From: Blastocladiella britannica
Lineage: Eukaryota; Blastocladiomycota; Blastocladiomycetes; Blastocladiales; Blastocladiaceae
Assembly: GCA_025349905.2 (NCBI GenBank)
Contig: MU624915.1
Span: 1-17,384 of the forward strand
DNA length: 17,384 bases
Direction: 5' to 3'
A program made the translations under genes and the position numbers. The notes below the pieces were generated by a model, which was given only the letters and a program-made list of their open reading frames with translations, was not told the DNA's origin and did no database searches. Numbering within the stretch: the stretch's first letter is position 1; every line of letters begins with the position of its first letter. This document shows, one piece after another, positions 10,025 to 17,258 of this stretch.

Positions 10025-10490
10025 CCTGGCAGCGGAGAGAACAGCAGAGGCCGAATCCTGCAAGATCGTGTCCGGCCCGATACCGCGACCGATACCCCCT
10101 CACGCCCGCCCAAACCAGACCGGAGCCTCGGCTACTGCGCAGTGTGCAACGCCCCGCGCGGCCCCGAAATGCCCCCTTGCTGCCTCCAGGATGCAACCTT
10201 CTGCTCCAAGTCAAGCTGGACCCTCGCCGGCGACCTCACCTTCCTCTCCGACTTCTTCCTGACTAACCTCGCCTCGATCAGCGCCGAACACGCGAGACTA
10301 CTGTCCTGGACAGCCACACCACGCCGAGCGCCGGCGACGCTCCCCCCAGACCAAGACTTCCAAGTACACTAAGGACAAGGCGGCGTCGCCGCAGAAATTC
10401 TCAATGTATTCTCCTCGCCGTAAACGCAGCGTCTTGCTTAGGCGCTGCGCCTGCTCTTTCGGGAGCGGTGAGTTCAAAAAAAAAAAAAAA
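10025..10490 (+). mobile_element. Putative retroposed segment with poly(A) tail
   Basis: The segment lies between two near-identical 20-23 base direct repeats and ends on the plus strand in a run of 16 A residues (10476-10491) immediately before the right repeat. This is the arrangement left by target-primed reverse transcription of a polyadenylated RNA. It is GC-rich, unlike the AT-rich DNA to its left, and contains a coding-like plus-strand frame up to the TAA at 10370-10372. Three short inverted repeats sit just before the poly(A): GCGGCG-T-CGCCGC (10380-10392), AGGCGC-T-GCGCCT (10440-10452) and GCTC-TTTCGG-GAGC (10453-10466). Structured 3' ends are known in some LINE and SINE elements. 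It could be a processed retrocopy of a host mRNA, a 5'-truncated LINE or a SINE-like element. Poly(A) runs are common elsewhere in this window, so the repeats carry most of the weight. Confidence 0.5.
10027..10372 (+). pseudogene. Coding-like, ATG-less stretch inside the putative retroposed segment
   Basis: The plus-strand frame runs open to the TAA at 10370-10372 and has strong G/C third positions like the real genes here. It encodes a cysteine-rich patch (YCAVCNAPR...PPCC...FCS) followed by TLAGDLTFLSDFFLTNLASI. There is no ATG at the 5' end; the only internal Met is within the Cys-rich patch. No protein family is recognised. After about 10290 a second plus-strand frame also stays open past the TAA into the poly(A) run, so a frameshift relative to an ancestral ORF is possible. 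It may be the 3' end of a retrocopied coding sequence, and expression is not supported by anything seen. Confidence 0.35.
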
Positions 10491-10491
10491 A

Positions 10492-10512
10492 GAGATCACC
10501 ATTTTAACTTGG
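10492..10512. repeat. Right copy of the imperfect direct repeat
   Basis: GAGATCACCATTTTAACTTGGC here matches 10004-10024 except for one substitution and one extra C. On the minus strand this copy contains the TAA stop and the last codons of the LEA2-like gene, so an insertion would have landed exactly at that gene's 3' end. Confidence 0.55.
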
Positions 10513-11976
10513 CACCACCTTGGAAATCGCCCCCGAGATCGTCTGCAACACGCTCCCAGCGACCTGCCCAGCGACATTCCCAACGTCCACGGGACACGTA
10601 AAGTTGGCCCACTGTGCGTGCTGGAAATGGGTTCCAAACAGTTTCAGCCGCTGCACCCCGGCGTCCGCCGTGACCCACAGCCGCACCTGCGAGTGGTCGG
10701 CTTTGGGGTCCACGCCGGGCAACAGCGACACGGGCGCTTTACATGCCGCTAACAAGTTCAAGATGAACCCGTTGGATCCTGGATCGCGCACCTTCCACAG
10801 GAACGAGAGCGGGAGCGACAGCTCGGTGGTTCCTGGGGCGTTGGTGTCGGAGTTGGCGGCTGGGAGCGACACGTTGGTAAGAGATCCCGTCGCCAAAGAT
10901 GATGACCCACCGGCCGCTGCGGTCCGCGTATCAGTGGGAGCATCGGTCGGCGACCCGTACGCGGCGTACTTGACGTCATAAAGCTCGATCGGGATCGAGT
11001 TGGCGTTCGAGACCGAAAGCACCACGTCCCAGTTGATGGTCGCTGACGCCGCCGCCACGTTCACTGCCAACGGCTGGCGTGCCGGTACTGAGGACGAATT
11101 GGGTAGTTGCACGCGCACAAACTGGATGTCTGGGGTCGTGAATCCCAGGACCAGCGTCAGGACCCAGATCCCAACCACCACCAGCACGATTAGCAGGATC
11201 AAGACGACTAGCAATGCGATTTGACCGGCACGCGTGCGGGGCAGACGCGACCGGAGCCATGTCGGCAGCTTCTCGGTCCATTTTGGGAGGTCGGGTGCTT
11301 GTGGGGTTTCTACTTTTGGTGGGGTGACCGGCCCTTGCTGCTGCTGTTGCTGTTGTTGCTGTTGCCGCGAGTCCATGGAGTCGGCCGCCGGGGACTGTGG
11401 CATAGGTGGCCTGTAAATGAGCGTGGCGGCCGACATCGACGCCATAGACGATGCATACTGCTGCTGCTCTTGGGGTGGCGGCGGCGGCATCGACTGTGCA
11501 GCCATTGAAGGAGAGGTCGGAGTAGGAGCACTCGAGGTCGAGTAAATGGACGGCGATGCAGCCTGTTGGCGCATGGCATGTACACCGATGTCGCTAGCGG
11601 CAGTACCGTGCGGGACGGGCCGGCGGGATGCCACGACCGCCGCCGAGACCACCTGCGCCATTCGCGGTTGTGGTGGCGCAGAGGCAACTGTCGCGGCTAC
11701 CACGGCCATGCGCAGCGGTGAAGGCGCTGGGACCGACGGTGGCGGCGCCGAGTACACGGCCGGAGCGGTCGGCGAAAGCGGTGAGGTAGTAGCCATGATG
11801 GGAGCTGACGATGCCGATGCCGACGACCCCAGCGTCACCAAGTACGGGTCTGGGTCGCGAATCAGGGACGACGATGACAATATCCCACCGGTCTCGGCCA
11901 GCGACACGTACATGCCTTCGTCGTCGCCATCGTCATTGCGTTGGGGAGTGGAGGAAATGCTTGGATAACTCGCCAT
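10504..11976 (-). CDS. Single-pass membrane protein with LEA2-like C-terminal domain
   Basis: An uninterrupted 490-residue frame. Residues 1-250 are low-complexity and probably cytosolic, rich in Ser, Pro and Ala with a PPPPP run and a ten-Gln run at about 203-213. A basic stretch (LPTWLRSRLPRTRAG) precedes one long hydrophobic helix at about 252-280 (IALLVVLILLIVLVVVGIWV, continuing LTLVLGF). The roughly 210-residue C-terminal region begins TTPDIQFVRVQLPNSSS and includes LAVNVAAASATINWDVVLSV followed by SNANSIPIELYDVKYAAYG. That pattern, with beta-strands around an N-N-P/S-I-x-(I/V)-x-(I/L/Y) core, is typical of LEA2 (LEA14/WHy-like) domains in plant NHL and fungal membrane proteins. I infer a type II orientation with the LEA2-like domain outside the cytosol. 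The family call rests on topology and one motif; the biochemical role is unknown. The gene ends inside the right direct repeat described separately. Confidence 0.6.
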   Translation of the reverse strand: MASYPSISSTPQRNDDGDDEGMYVSLAETGGILSSSSLIRDPDPYLVTLGSSASASSAPIMATTSPLSPTAPAVYSAPPPSVPAPSPLRMAVVAATVASAPPQPRMAQVVSAAVVASRRPVPHGTAASDIGVHAMRQQAASPSIYSTSSAPTPTSPSMAAQSMPPPPPQEQQQYASSMASMSAATLIYRPPMPQSPAADSMDSRQQQQQQQQQQGPVTPPKVETPQAPDLPKWTEKLPTWLRSRLPRTRAGQIALLVVLILLIVLVVVGIWVLTLVLGFTTPDIQFVRVQLPNSSSVPARQPLAVNVAAASATINWDVVLSVSNANSIPIELYDVKYAAYGSPTDAPTDTRTAAAGGSSSLATGSLTNVSLPAANSDTNAPGTTELSLPLSFLWKVRDPGSNGFILNLLAACKAPVSLLPGVDPKADHSQVRLWVTADAGVQRLKLFGTHFQHAQWANFTCPVDVGNVAGQVAGSVLQTISGAISKVVPS

Positions 11977-12286
11977 GGAGGGTCTAATAGTGTCCGTTGT
12001 AGTTGTTTCTGTAGTGAAGGAAGAGAGGAGCGCCTCCGAGTGCTCGCGGTGGGCCTTGGCGGCCGTGGTATTTGCGGTATTCTAGACAAGTTTTTTTTTT
12101 TTTTTTGCGTGAGTGCGTTTTGAAACGGAAAAAAGTGCCTGGCTGGCTCCTAAATTTATGGTCCTCGTACCATTTGATTTACTCGCGAGCGCGCGAAAGA
12201 GTATAGCCCCTCATTCTTGGTGAAGTGAGGCGGCGCGAGGAAAGGTTAGGGAAGGTGGGCAGCCCGACTTGGAAAGAAATACATTG
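11977..12286. other. Intergenic region between the 5-phosphatase and the LEA2-like gene
   Basis: This 310-base gap lies between two minus-strand genes and should hold the 3' end of the 5-phosphatase transcript and the promoter and leader of the LEA2-like gene. A T run at 12091-12106 and AT-rich sequence around 12150-12185 are visible. No coding region, RNA gene or canonical AATAAA on the minus strand close to the 5-phosphatase stop was found. Confidence 0.5.
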
Positions 12287-13945
12287 TTAACCGCCAAACA
12301 CGAACCAGGCCACCACCAGCACCGCCGCCACCAGTCCCGCAATCACGGCGGCGCCAATTACTGCAAACCTTCTCGGGTGCTCGGCCACCCACAGGATCCC
12401 GCCCGTCCACCGGCTCCGCCACACCCAGCTTTCGTCGACAAGCGGCGGCCATGATCGGTCCGCACCGCCACGATCCGATGCTGGTGGTGTCAGATCCGGG
12501 AGCGCGTCAAATTGCATGCACAACAGGGCCACTACGGGCACGTGGTCGGACCCGGACGTGGATGCGGCCGTGGACAGCAGCGCCTGGTACCGCAGGCACG
12601 ATACGCTTGTGGACTCGCGGCACGATCGAAACAGAATGCGGTCCGTGAACCCGGGAATGCGCGTCGAGTCGTAAACGGGAGGGCGGTGATGGTGGTGCTG
12701 CTGCTGGTGACTCTGTCGATCGGTGGGCGTACCCACTGGACACGACATGCCACTCCCATCGTCCGCTGCAATGTACCCGACCGGCTGCACCGTTGTCCCA
12801 GCTGCAGTAGGAACCCCTGTCGCTGCTGTTGCACCTGGAACAAGCACCTTGTACGTGGGCGGGAACCCAATTGGGCCCTCGCGCCACCCGGCCGCCGGCG
12901 AGGCGGGCAACTGACCGGCGCGGGCAAGTGTATCATATGCCAGCATGTCGGCAATGGGAGATGGCACCGTGGCCGCGGCGCGGTGCGCGGCCGGTCCCGG
13001 CAGCGCCAGCCGAAAGTTCAGGTCGCCGGCAAGCACCACTGCCACGTGGTCGGCCAAGGTGGTTGGGTCCGTATCCATGGTACTTGATTGAGACGGTGGT
13101 GCGGCCGCACTGGCGGCGGATCGCGCTGTTGTCAAGGGGCCGCCCCTCATTCCTGTTGGAAGTAGAGGTGCTGCAGGAGCACCGTCATCGTCCAGTGACA
13201 CGACCGACGTAGACGACAGCGCGTCGACACTGGTAGCATCCTCGCCTCTATTACCGCGGTAAGATGAAGGGCCCGATAAAACAGGCGCCGGCGTCACAAA
13301 CACGGTCCGTGCCATCACCGCGTCCCAGGCCGCGAGCCTCGGCGCCAGATCGTCGCCATGGGGCAAGTGCACGTTCATGACCGCGATCGACCGTGTGGGT
13401 CCACGGGAACCGTGCCGAGGACCCACCGCAACCGAGACGCCGACCGCGCCTTTATTGGGCATGATCGCAAACGGCGCACCCGTCGCGACCCGGGCCACCG
13501 CGGACCCTCGAGTCCGGGCGGCGTCGCGCGTGAATATCGCCAGCAACAAACCGGCCTGGCGCACACACGGGCTTCCGGAGAGCGGGAGGTACGTTGGCCA
13601 CCCGGCGTCGGCAGCCGCGTGCGCGATGGCGCCGGCCATGGCGTCGATCCACGCCATTTCGGCCGCGACGTCCACCACTGCCAGCGAGGCCGCAGGCCCA
13701 CCCTCTTGTAAGTTGATGGCGATCAAATCGGGCGGAGGGTGCGTGGCTGTTGGACAATCTTTGGCCACGGCCCGCAGCAGGCCGGTAAGCTCGGCCCGCG
13801 TCGCGTCCGGGTTGCGTGCGACATTGAAGGTCAGGACCATGACATGCAAGTTGTCTTTACTCTGAGGCGGTTCTTGTAGGTCTGCTGGCGCAGAGGTCTC
13901 TGGTGCGGGTGCGGCCAGAGTGGACGAGGCGTGCGACGACGACAT
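12287..13945 (-). CDS. Tail-anchored inositol polyphosphate 5-phosphatase
   Basis: A single-exon 552-residue frame carrying the ordered motifs of the IPPc (endonuclease/exonuclease/phosphatase-fold) domain: VLTFNVARN at about 37-45, INLQEGG near 76-82, NKGAVGVSV, a VNVHLPHG version of the conserved N-x-HL motif, AGDLNFRL near 306-312, FPPTYK near 361-366, PGFTDRILFR near 431-440 and SDHVPV near 465-470. The Asn/Glu/Asp/His residues expected for Mg2+ and phosphate chemistry are present in these motifs. The family removes the 5-phosphate from inositol phosphates or phosphoinositides such as PI(4,5)P2. A low-complexity Ala/Ser/Thr insert of about 80 residues lies between the HL and GDLN motifs, and another with QQQHHHH precedes the TDRIL motif. 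The last 28 residues are one hydrophobic helix (FAVIGAAVIAGLVAAVLVVA then WFVFGG) with almost nothing after it, predicting a C-terminal tail anchor with the catalytic domain in the cytosol. Substrate and target membrane cannot be read from sequence. Confidence 0.92.
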   Translation of the reverse strand: MSSSHASSTLAAPAPETSAPADLQEPPQSKDNLHVMVLTFNVARNPDATRAELTGLLRAVAKDCPTATHPPPDLIAINLQEGGPAASLAVVDVAAEMAWIDAMAGAIAHAAADAGWPTYLPLSGSPCVRQAGLLLAIFTRDAARTRGSAVARVATGAPFAIMPNKGAVGVSVAVGPRHGSRGPTRSIAVMNVHLPHGDDLAPRLAAWDAVMARTVFVTPAPVLSGPSSYRGNRGEDATSVDALSSTSVVSLDDDGAPAAPLLPTGMRGGPLTTARSAASAAAPPSQSSTMDTDPTTLADHVAVVLAGDLNFRLALPGPAAHRAAATVPSPIADMLAYDTLARAGQLPASPAAGWREGPIGFPPTYKVLVPGATAATGVPTAAGTTVQPVGYIAADDGSGMSCPVGTPTDRQSHQQQHHHHRPPVYDSTRIPGFTDRILFRSCRESTSVSCLRYQALLSTAASTSGSDHVPVVALLCMQFDALPDLTPPASDRGGADRSWPPLVDESWVWRSRWTGGILWVAEHPRRFAVIGAAVIAGLVAAVLVVAWFVFGG

Positions 13946-14702
13946 TTCCGTGTGCGAGAATAAATTTTATGTGGGCCGAGGGCAAAAGGGGAATGGCAAA
14001 GTCGAAGCTCGAAGGTATTTATCGTGGCAGCTTAAGAAAAGTACCCAGCATCGGCCTCCGCCGTGCGCTCGCGCTGGAGTTCGTGCTGGTGCTCGTCGAC
14101 GAGTTCCGGACGTCGCGCTTGTGCCCGACGTGCAAGGGGGCGTGTGAAGTACCCGATCACGCGCATCACCACCACGCCGCCGCCAGCGCCCGACCTCGGC
14201 AACCCTGGAAACCACCACCACCACGCCGGTGACGGAGTTCGAGAGCACGGCAGTCCGGTCCACCATTTTTCTGCGCTGTCCAAGCGTTCACCGCAACAGC
14301 CAATGGTGGAACCGCGATGCTCTCGCCGTCACCAACATCGCCGCCAAGGCCAGACGGGTCTTGCTGCGTCTCCCTCCACACCCAGGCATACCGTAGATGT
14401 CCAGAGGGTGCGCAGGCTTGAGAAATGCAGTCTTTTGTGTGCCGGAATTATTTCTTCGCAAAATCCCCCGAACTTCATTTCCCCATTTCGCTCTCGCCGG
14501 CCACATGGCGCTCAAAAAGTGGAGCATTAAAAACGCGAACGCGTCTCTTCTCTTTGGTAACTTGCTCGTAGATCTTTAATAGCTCTTTATAGCTGAATCC
14601 AAGGAAAGAAAAAGGCTGGTTGGTTCATTTTCGTGATCCGTCCCTTCGAAAAAAATACCTTGCGACGCGTCCATTTTGGCAAGTACGACAATAAATCATA
14701 AA
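13946..14702. other. Divergent intergenic region between the 5-phosphatase and the carrier
   Basis: This region separates two divergently transcribed genes and must contain both promoters. Most of its left and middle part is taken up by a plus-strand relic resembling the C-terminal end of a Fanzor nuclease (annotated separately). From about 14400 onward the composition is more AT-rich and no further coding content is recognised; 14570-14702 is probably the promoter and leader of the carrier. Confidence 0.5.
14038..14396 (+). pseudogene. Frameshifted C-terminal remnant of a Fanzor1/TnpB-family nuclease
   Basis: Two plus-strand blocks in different frames line up with the C-terminal end of Fanzor1 proteins. 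Block 1 (14038-14160) reads KVPSIGLRRALALEFVLVLV then DEFRTSRLCPTCKG. In the family, a GxxxRRxL helix leads to VDEFRTSxxCxxC, the first half of the zinc ribbon inserted before RuvC-III. Block 2 (about 14229-14393, shifted by one frame) reads STIFLRCPSVHRNSQWWNRD then ALAVTNIAAKARRVLL. The family pattern is LRC..C...WNRDxxAxxNI, where the Asp of NRD (here GAT at 14316-14318) is a RuvC-III catalytic residue. The second zinc-ribbon pair is degraded (C-x3-H in place of two Cys). A TAG at 14394-14396 ends block 2. No RuvC-I or RuvC-II region or intact N-terminal part is recognisable upstream; 13955-14037 may be a further eroded piece. Fanzors are RNA-guided DNA endonucleases spread by eukaryotic transposons, and this copy cannot encode a working enzyme. 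The call rests on motif recognition, not an alignment. Confidence 0.72.
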
Positions 14703-16072
14703 ATGGCCATGAGCACGCTGCCCTCGACGCTCTGGCCGCTGTTCCGACACCTGCAGTCGCCCCCAGAGTCTCCATCGCCGTCAAAATCCGAAATGACAAC
14801 TGAAGCGCCGTGGTCCCGTCTCGTTACCAACTTTTCCGTCTCGGAAGCCGAGCCTCTGGCAGAAATCATGCACTGGTCGCACCCTGACCACCCACCGCAC
14901 CCCGTGCCTTCTGATCTGGATGCTGCCGTCTATGGCTCGACTGCTGGTGATATGAGTGCAGTTTCTGCTGGCGGTGCCACCGTAAAAGAGCCGATGCTTG
15001 GGTTGGGCGCCATGAACTTTATCTCGGGCACCTTTGGTGGATTTGCTGGCGTGCTGGCTGGTCAGCCGTTTGATACCGTCAAGGTATTATAATTTTTTTA
15101 TATTTCTCCTCTGAAAGGCTCAAAAAGGTGTAATGTAGGTCCGATTGCAAGTGCAAGGCCCCAACTCGGCCGCCCAGTACAAGGGCACGGTCGATTGCTT
15201 CACGCGGATCGTCAAGGAAGAAACGGTGTTTGGCCTGTTCAAGGGCATGTCGTCGCCGCTGGTCGGCGTGGCCATGGTCAATGCGCTGCTGTTTGGTGTT
15301 TACGGCACGCTGTTGGAACTGCAACTCGAGTCGCCCACTGCGGTGCCCGCGCTGTCGCAGATCTTTTTGGCCGGTGCCGGATCGGGCGCCATCAACTCGC
15401 TCATCTCGTGCCCGATGGAACTGTCGAAAATTAAAGTCCAGAACCAGACCGACGCCGCGCACTCGGTCGTCAAAACCAAGCTCCCGCACTTCAACTCGCC
15501 GCTGCACTGCCTGCGGTTCATTTACGCTACCCAGGGCGTGCGCGGCATGTACTTGGGCATGGGCCCGACCATCTTGCGCGAAACCCCGAGTTACGGGACC
15601 TATTTCTTTGCGTACGAGGCCCTGTGCCGCGGGTTTGCGCGATCCAATGGACACACTGACGAGCGCGGCGCCGAGCAGGCGTTGCGGCCATGGCAGCTGA
15701 TGATGGCCGGCGGGTTGTCTGGGATCGCCGGGTGGATGAGCACGTACCCTGCCGACGTTTTGAAGGTATGATCCCTCATTTTACTTTGTTGATTTGGGCA
15801 ACACACTCATGGAAAACAATACAACAGACAAAGATCCAATCGGCAGACGCCGGCACCTATACGGGGCTAGTTGACTGTGCCCGCCAGACCATCAAGGCCG
15901 AGGGCGTGGTGGGGCTGTGGCGTGGTGCATTCGCCACCATTGTGCGTGCATTCCCGACCAACGCTGCAACCTTTTACGTCTGGCACTTGTCGTATGTCTT
16001 CTCTTTTTGCTTTCTTTCACACTTCGACCTAACCACTCTACTGTCAGGATGGAAATGTTGAAAAAAGTATAA
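14703..16072 (+). CDS. Mitochondrial carrier (SLC25 family), SLC25A29/A20-like
   Basis: Exons 14703-15083, 15139-15765, 15828-15991 and 16048-16072 join to 398 residues; the introns are 55, 62 and 56 bases, and the last exon holds only nine codons. The three Px[D/E]xx[K/R] signatures of the threefold repeat are present: QPFDTVKVRLQVQG at about 121-134 (split by intron 1), CPMELSKIKVQNQ near 217-229 and YPADVLKTKIQ near 329-339 (split by intron 2). Each is preceded by a Gly/Ala-rich odd-numbered helix (GGFAGVLAG, GAGSGAINSLIS, GGLSGIAGWMS). The second-repeat PMEL-x-K and the RETPSYGTYFFAYEAL segment resemble SLC25A29 (basic amino acids) and the related carnitine/acylcarnitine and Ymc carriers, and RAFPTNAATFYVW near the end is shared by that subgroup. 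Substrate cannot be fixed from this. The roughly 100-residue N-terminus before the first repeat is longer than usual and Ser/Pro-rich. ATG 14703 was chosen as the first ATG in the frame; a second lies two codons on. Confidence 0.9.
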
Positions 16073-16181
16073 ACGTCGCTCGTGTTGGTGGGAGCGATTC
16101 GCAACTTTCGATCATGACAGTACCTCCTTGCTACTCCGTCAGACGTGATGGACACGTCGGCGCATCTTACTCAAAAAATAC

Positions 16182-16198
16182 AATAAAATAAATTTATT
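16182..16198. promoter_or_regulatory. Overlapping, palindromic poly(A) signals for two convergent genes
   Basis: On the plus strand AATAAA occurs at 16182-16187 and 16187-16192, about 110 bases after the carrier stop. The minus strand carries AATAAA at 16198-16193, overlapping the TAA of CWC24. Together 16187-16198 reads AATAAATTTATT, a perfect 12-base palindrome that can serve transcripts from either side. Use as poly(A) signals is inferred from position. Confidence 0.6.
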
Positions 16199-17258
16199 CA
16201 TCGTCATCCACCTCGTCGCCCTCATTCAACAGCCGCGCCTCGCGCTCGCGTGCGGCCAGTCGATCGGCCCGAACCTTGATCTTTGCCAGCAAGTCCTTTG
16301 CCGGCTTGAACACACCCGCGGTGGACTCTCCACACGCGGCGCACTTGGGTTTTCCCTGGCGGTACCGATCGAGCGCGCACTGCTCGCAAAAGTAATGCCC
16401 GCACTTGGACACCACCGGGTTGGTGAATCCGTTGCGGCAGATAAAGCACGCGAACGGAAGTTCGTCCTCTTCTTCTTCATCTGCGTTTGTTGAACCATTG
16501 GCGGCGGCGTTGGGAACCTTGTCGTCGTACTCGTCAATCAAGTACTCGGCGGCTGCATCTCGCTCGGCCTCAATCATGGCGAGGCGCTCGGCCTCTCGCC
16601 GTGCTTTTTGGTTGGCGTTCCACTCGTTGTCGATCTGCCACCCGGCCTTGTAGTCCCCGCGGTCGTGCAAGAACTTGCACGAGTCGCCGTACCCGCAGAA
16701 CCCGGTCTGCGCATAGTCCTTGCAGATATCGGGCTGATAGTCGAAGCGGTTGGTGATGCGGATGTGCTGGGTCGATTTCTGCGGGCCGATGCGCGAGTGC
16801 TTGGGCACCGACTGCGCTTGTGTTGCTGCTTGTGGAGTTGATGTGGGGATCGCCTCGGGCGCGTCAATGTCAATGACTCGGGTGGCGCCCATGTCGCCGG
16901 GCATACTTCGAGCGGCTCCAGTCGACTGGTACCGCACTTTGAGCGCTTCCTTTTTGTTTTGAGAACTGTTGGAGGTGGTGGAGACCAGACGCGTGAGGGC
17001 AGCGAGGGATTCGGTGTCGGCAGGGGCGCCAATGCGTGGCCGCTTCCGCGAGGCGGCGGCGGCCGACCCGCGATCGATTTCGGCTGTGTCATCGTCGTCG
17101 TCATTGCCTTCAACATGGCCGTTATCGTCGTCGTCCTGCTCTCGTTGTCGGCGCAGACCAGATCCAGAGCCAGAGACCAATGCGCCAGTGTCCGTATCCA
17201 CAGGAGAGGTGCGCTGGCGCAGAGCAGCGCGAGAGGGAGCGCTCTTTTTCTTGAACAT
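16194..17258 (-). CDS. CWC24: Pre-mRNA splicing factor Cwc24/RNF113
   Basis: A single-exon 354-residue frame, close to human RNF113A (343) and longer than yeast Cwc24 (259). Residues 1-130 are basic and acidic low-complexity (FKKKSAPSRAALRQR, EQDDDD, RKRPRIG). A CCCH zinc finger at about 179-199 has the spacing C-x8-C-x5-C-x3-H (CKDYAQTGFCGYGDSCKFLH), preceded by RFDYQPDI and followed by DRGDYKAGWQIDNEW, both highly typical of the family. A C3HC4 RING finger follows at about 270-310 (CFICRNGFTNPVVSKCGHYF, then CEQCALDRY and CAACG), with all eight ligands present. A charged helix ends the protein. Family role: a component of the Prp19/NineTeen-associated spliceosome that acts at the 5' splice site before the first catalytic step; the RING suggests E3 ubiquitin ligase activity. 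ATG 17258 was chosen because the upstream in-frame sequence is AT-rich and non-conserved. Confidence 0.95.
   Translation of the reverse strand: MFKKKSAPSRAALRQRTSPVDTDTGALVSGSGSGLRRQREQDDDDNGHVEGNDDDDDTAEIDRGSAAAASRKRPRIGAPADTESLAALTRLVSTTSNSSQNKKEALKVRYQSTGAARSMPGDMGATRVIDIDAPEAIPTSTPQAATQAQSVPKHSRIGPQKSTQHIRITNRFDYQPDICKDYAQTGFCGYGDSCKFLHDRGDYKAGWQIDNEWNANQKARREAERLAMIEAERDAAAEYLIDEYDDKVPNAAANGSTNADEEEEDELPFACFICRNGFTNPVVSKCGHYFCEQCALDRYRQGKPKCAACGESTAGVFKPAKDLLAKIKVRADRLAAREREARLLNEGDEVDDDE

Noticed and set aside
11331..11367. A CAG/CAA repeat as a possible expansion locus
   Set aside because: It encodes a ten-Gln run with mixed codons inside a low-complexity domain; similar short Gln runs occur in other proteins here.
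12120..12290. A possible tRNA or other small RNA gene in the intergenic gap
   Set aside because: No cloverleaf arms or internal A and B box pair could be found on either strand.
2747..13945. GET2 and the tail-anchored 5-phosphatase as a functional gene cluster
   Set aside because: Get2 serves tail-anchored proteins generally, the genes lie about 8.5 kb apart with unrelated genes between, and nothing in the sequence points to co-regulation.
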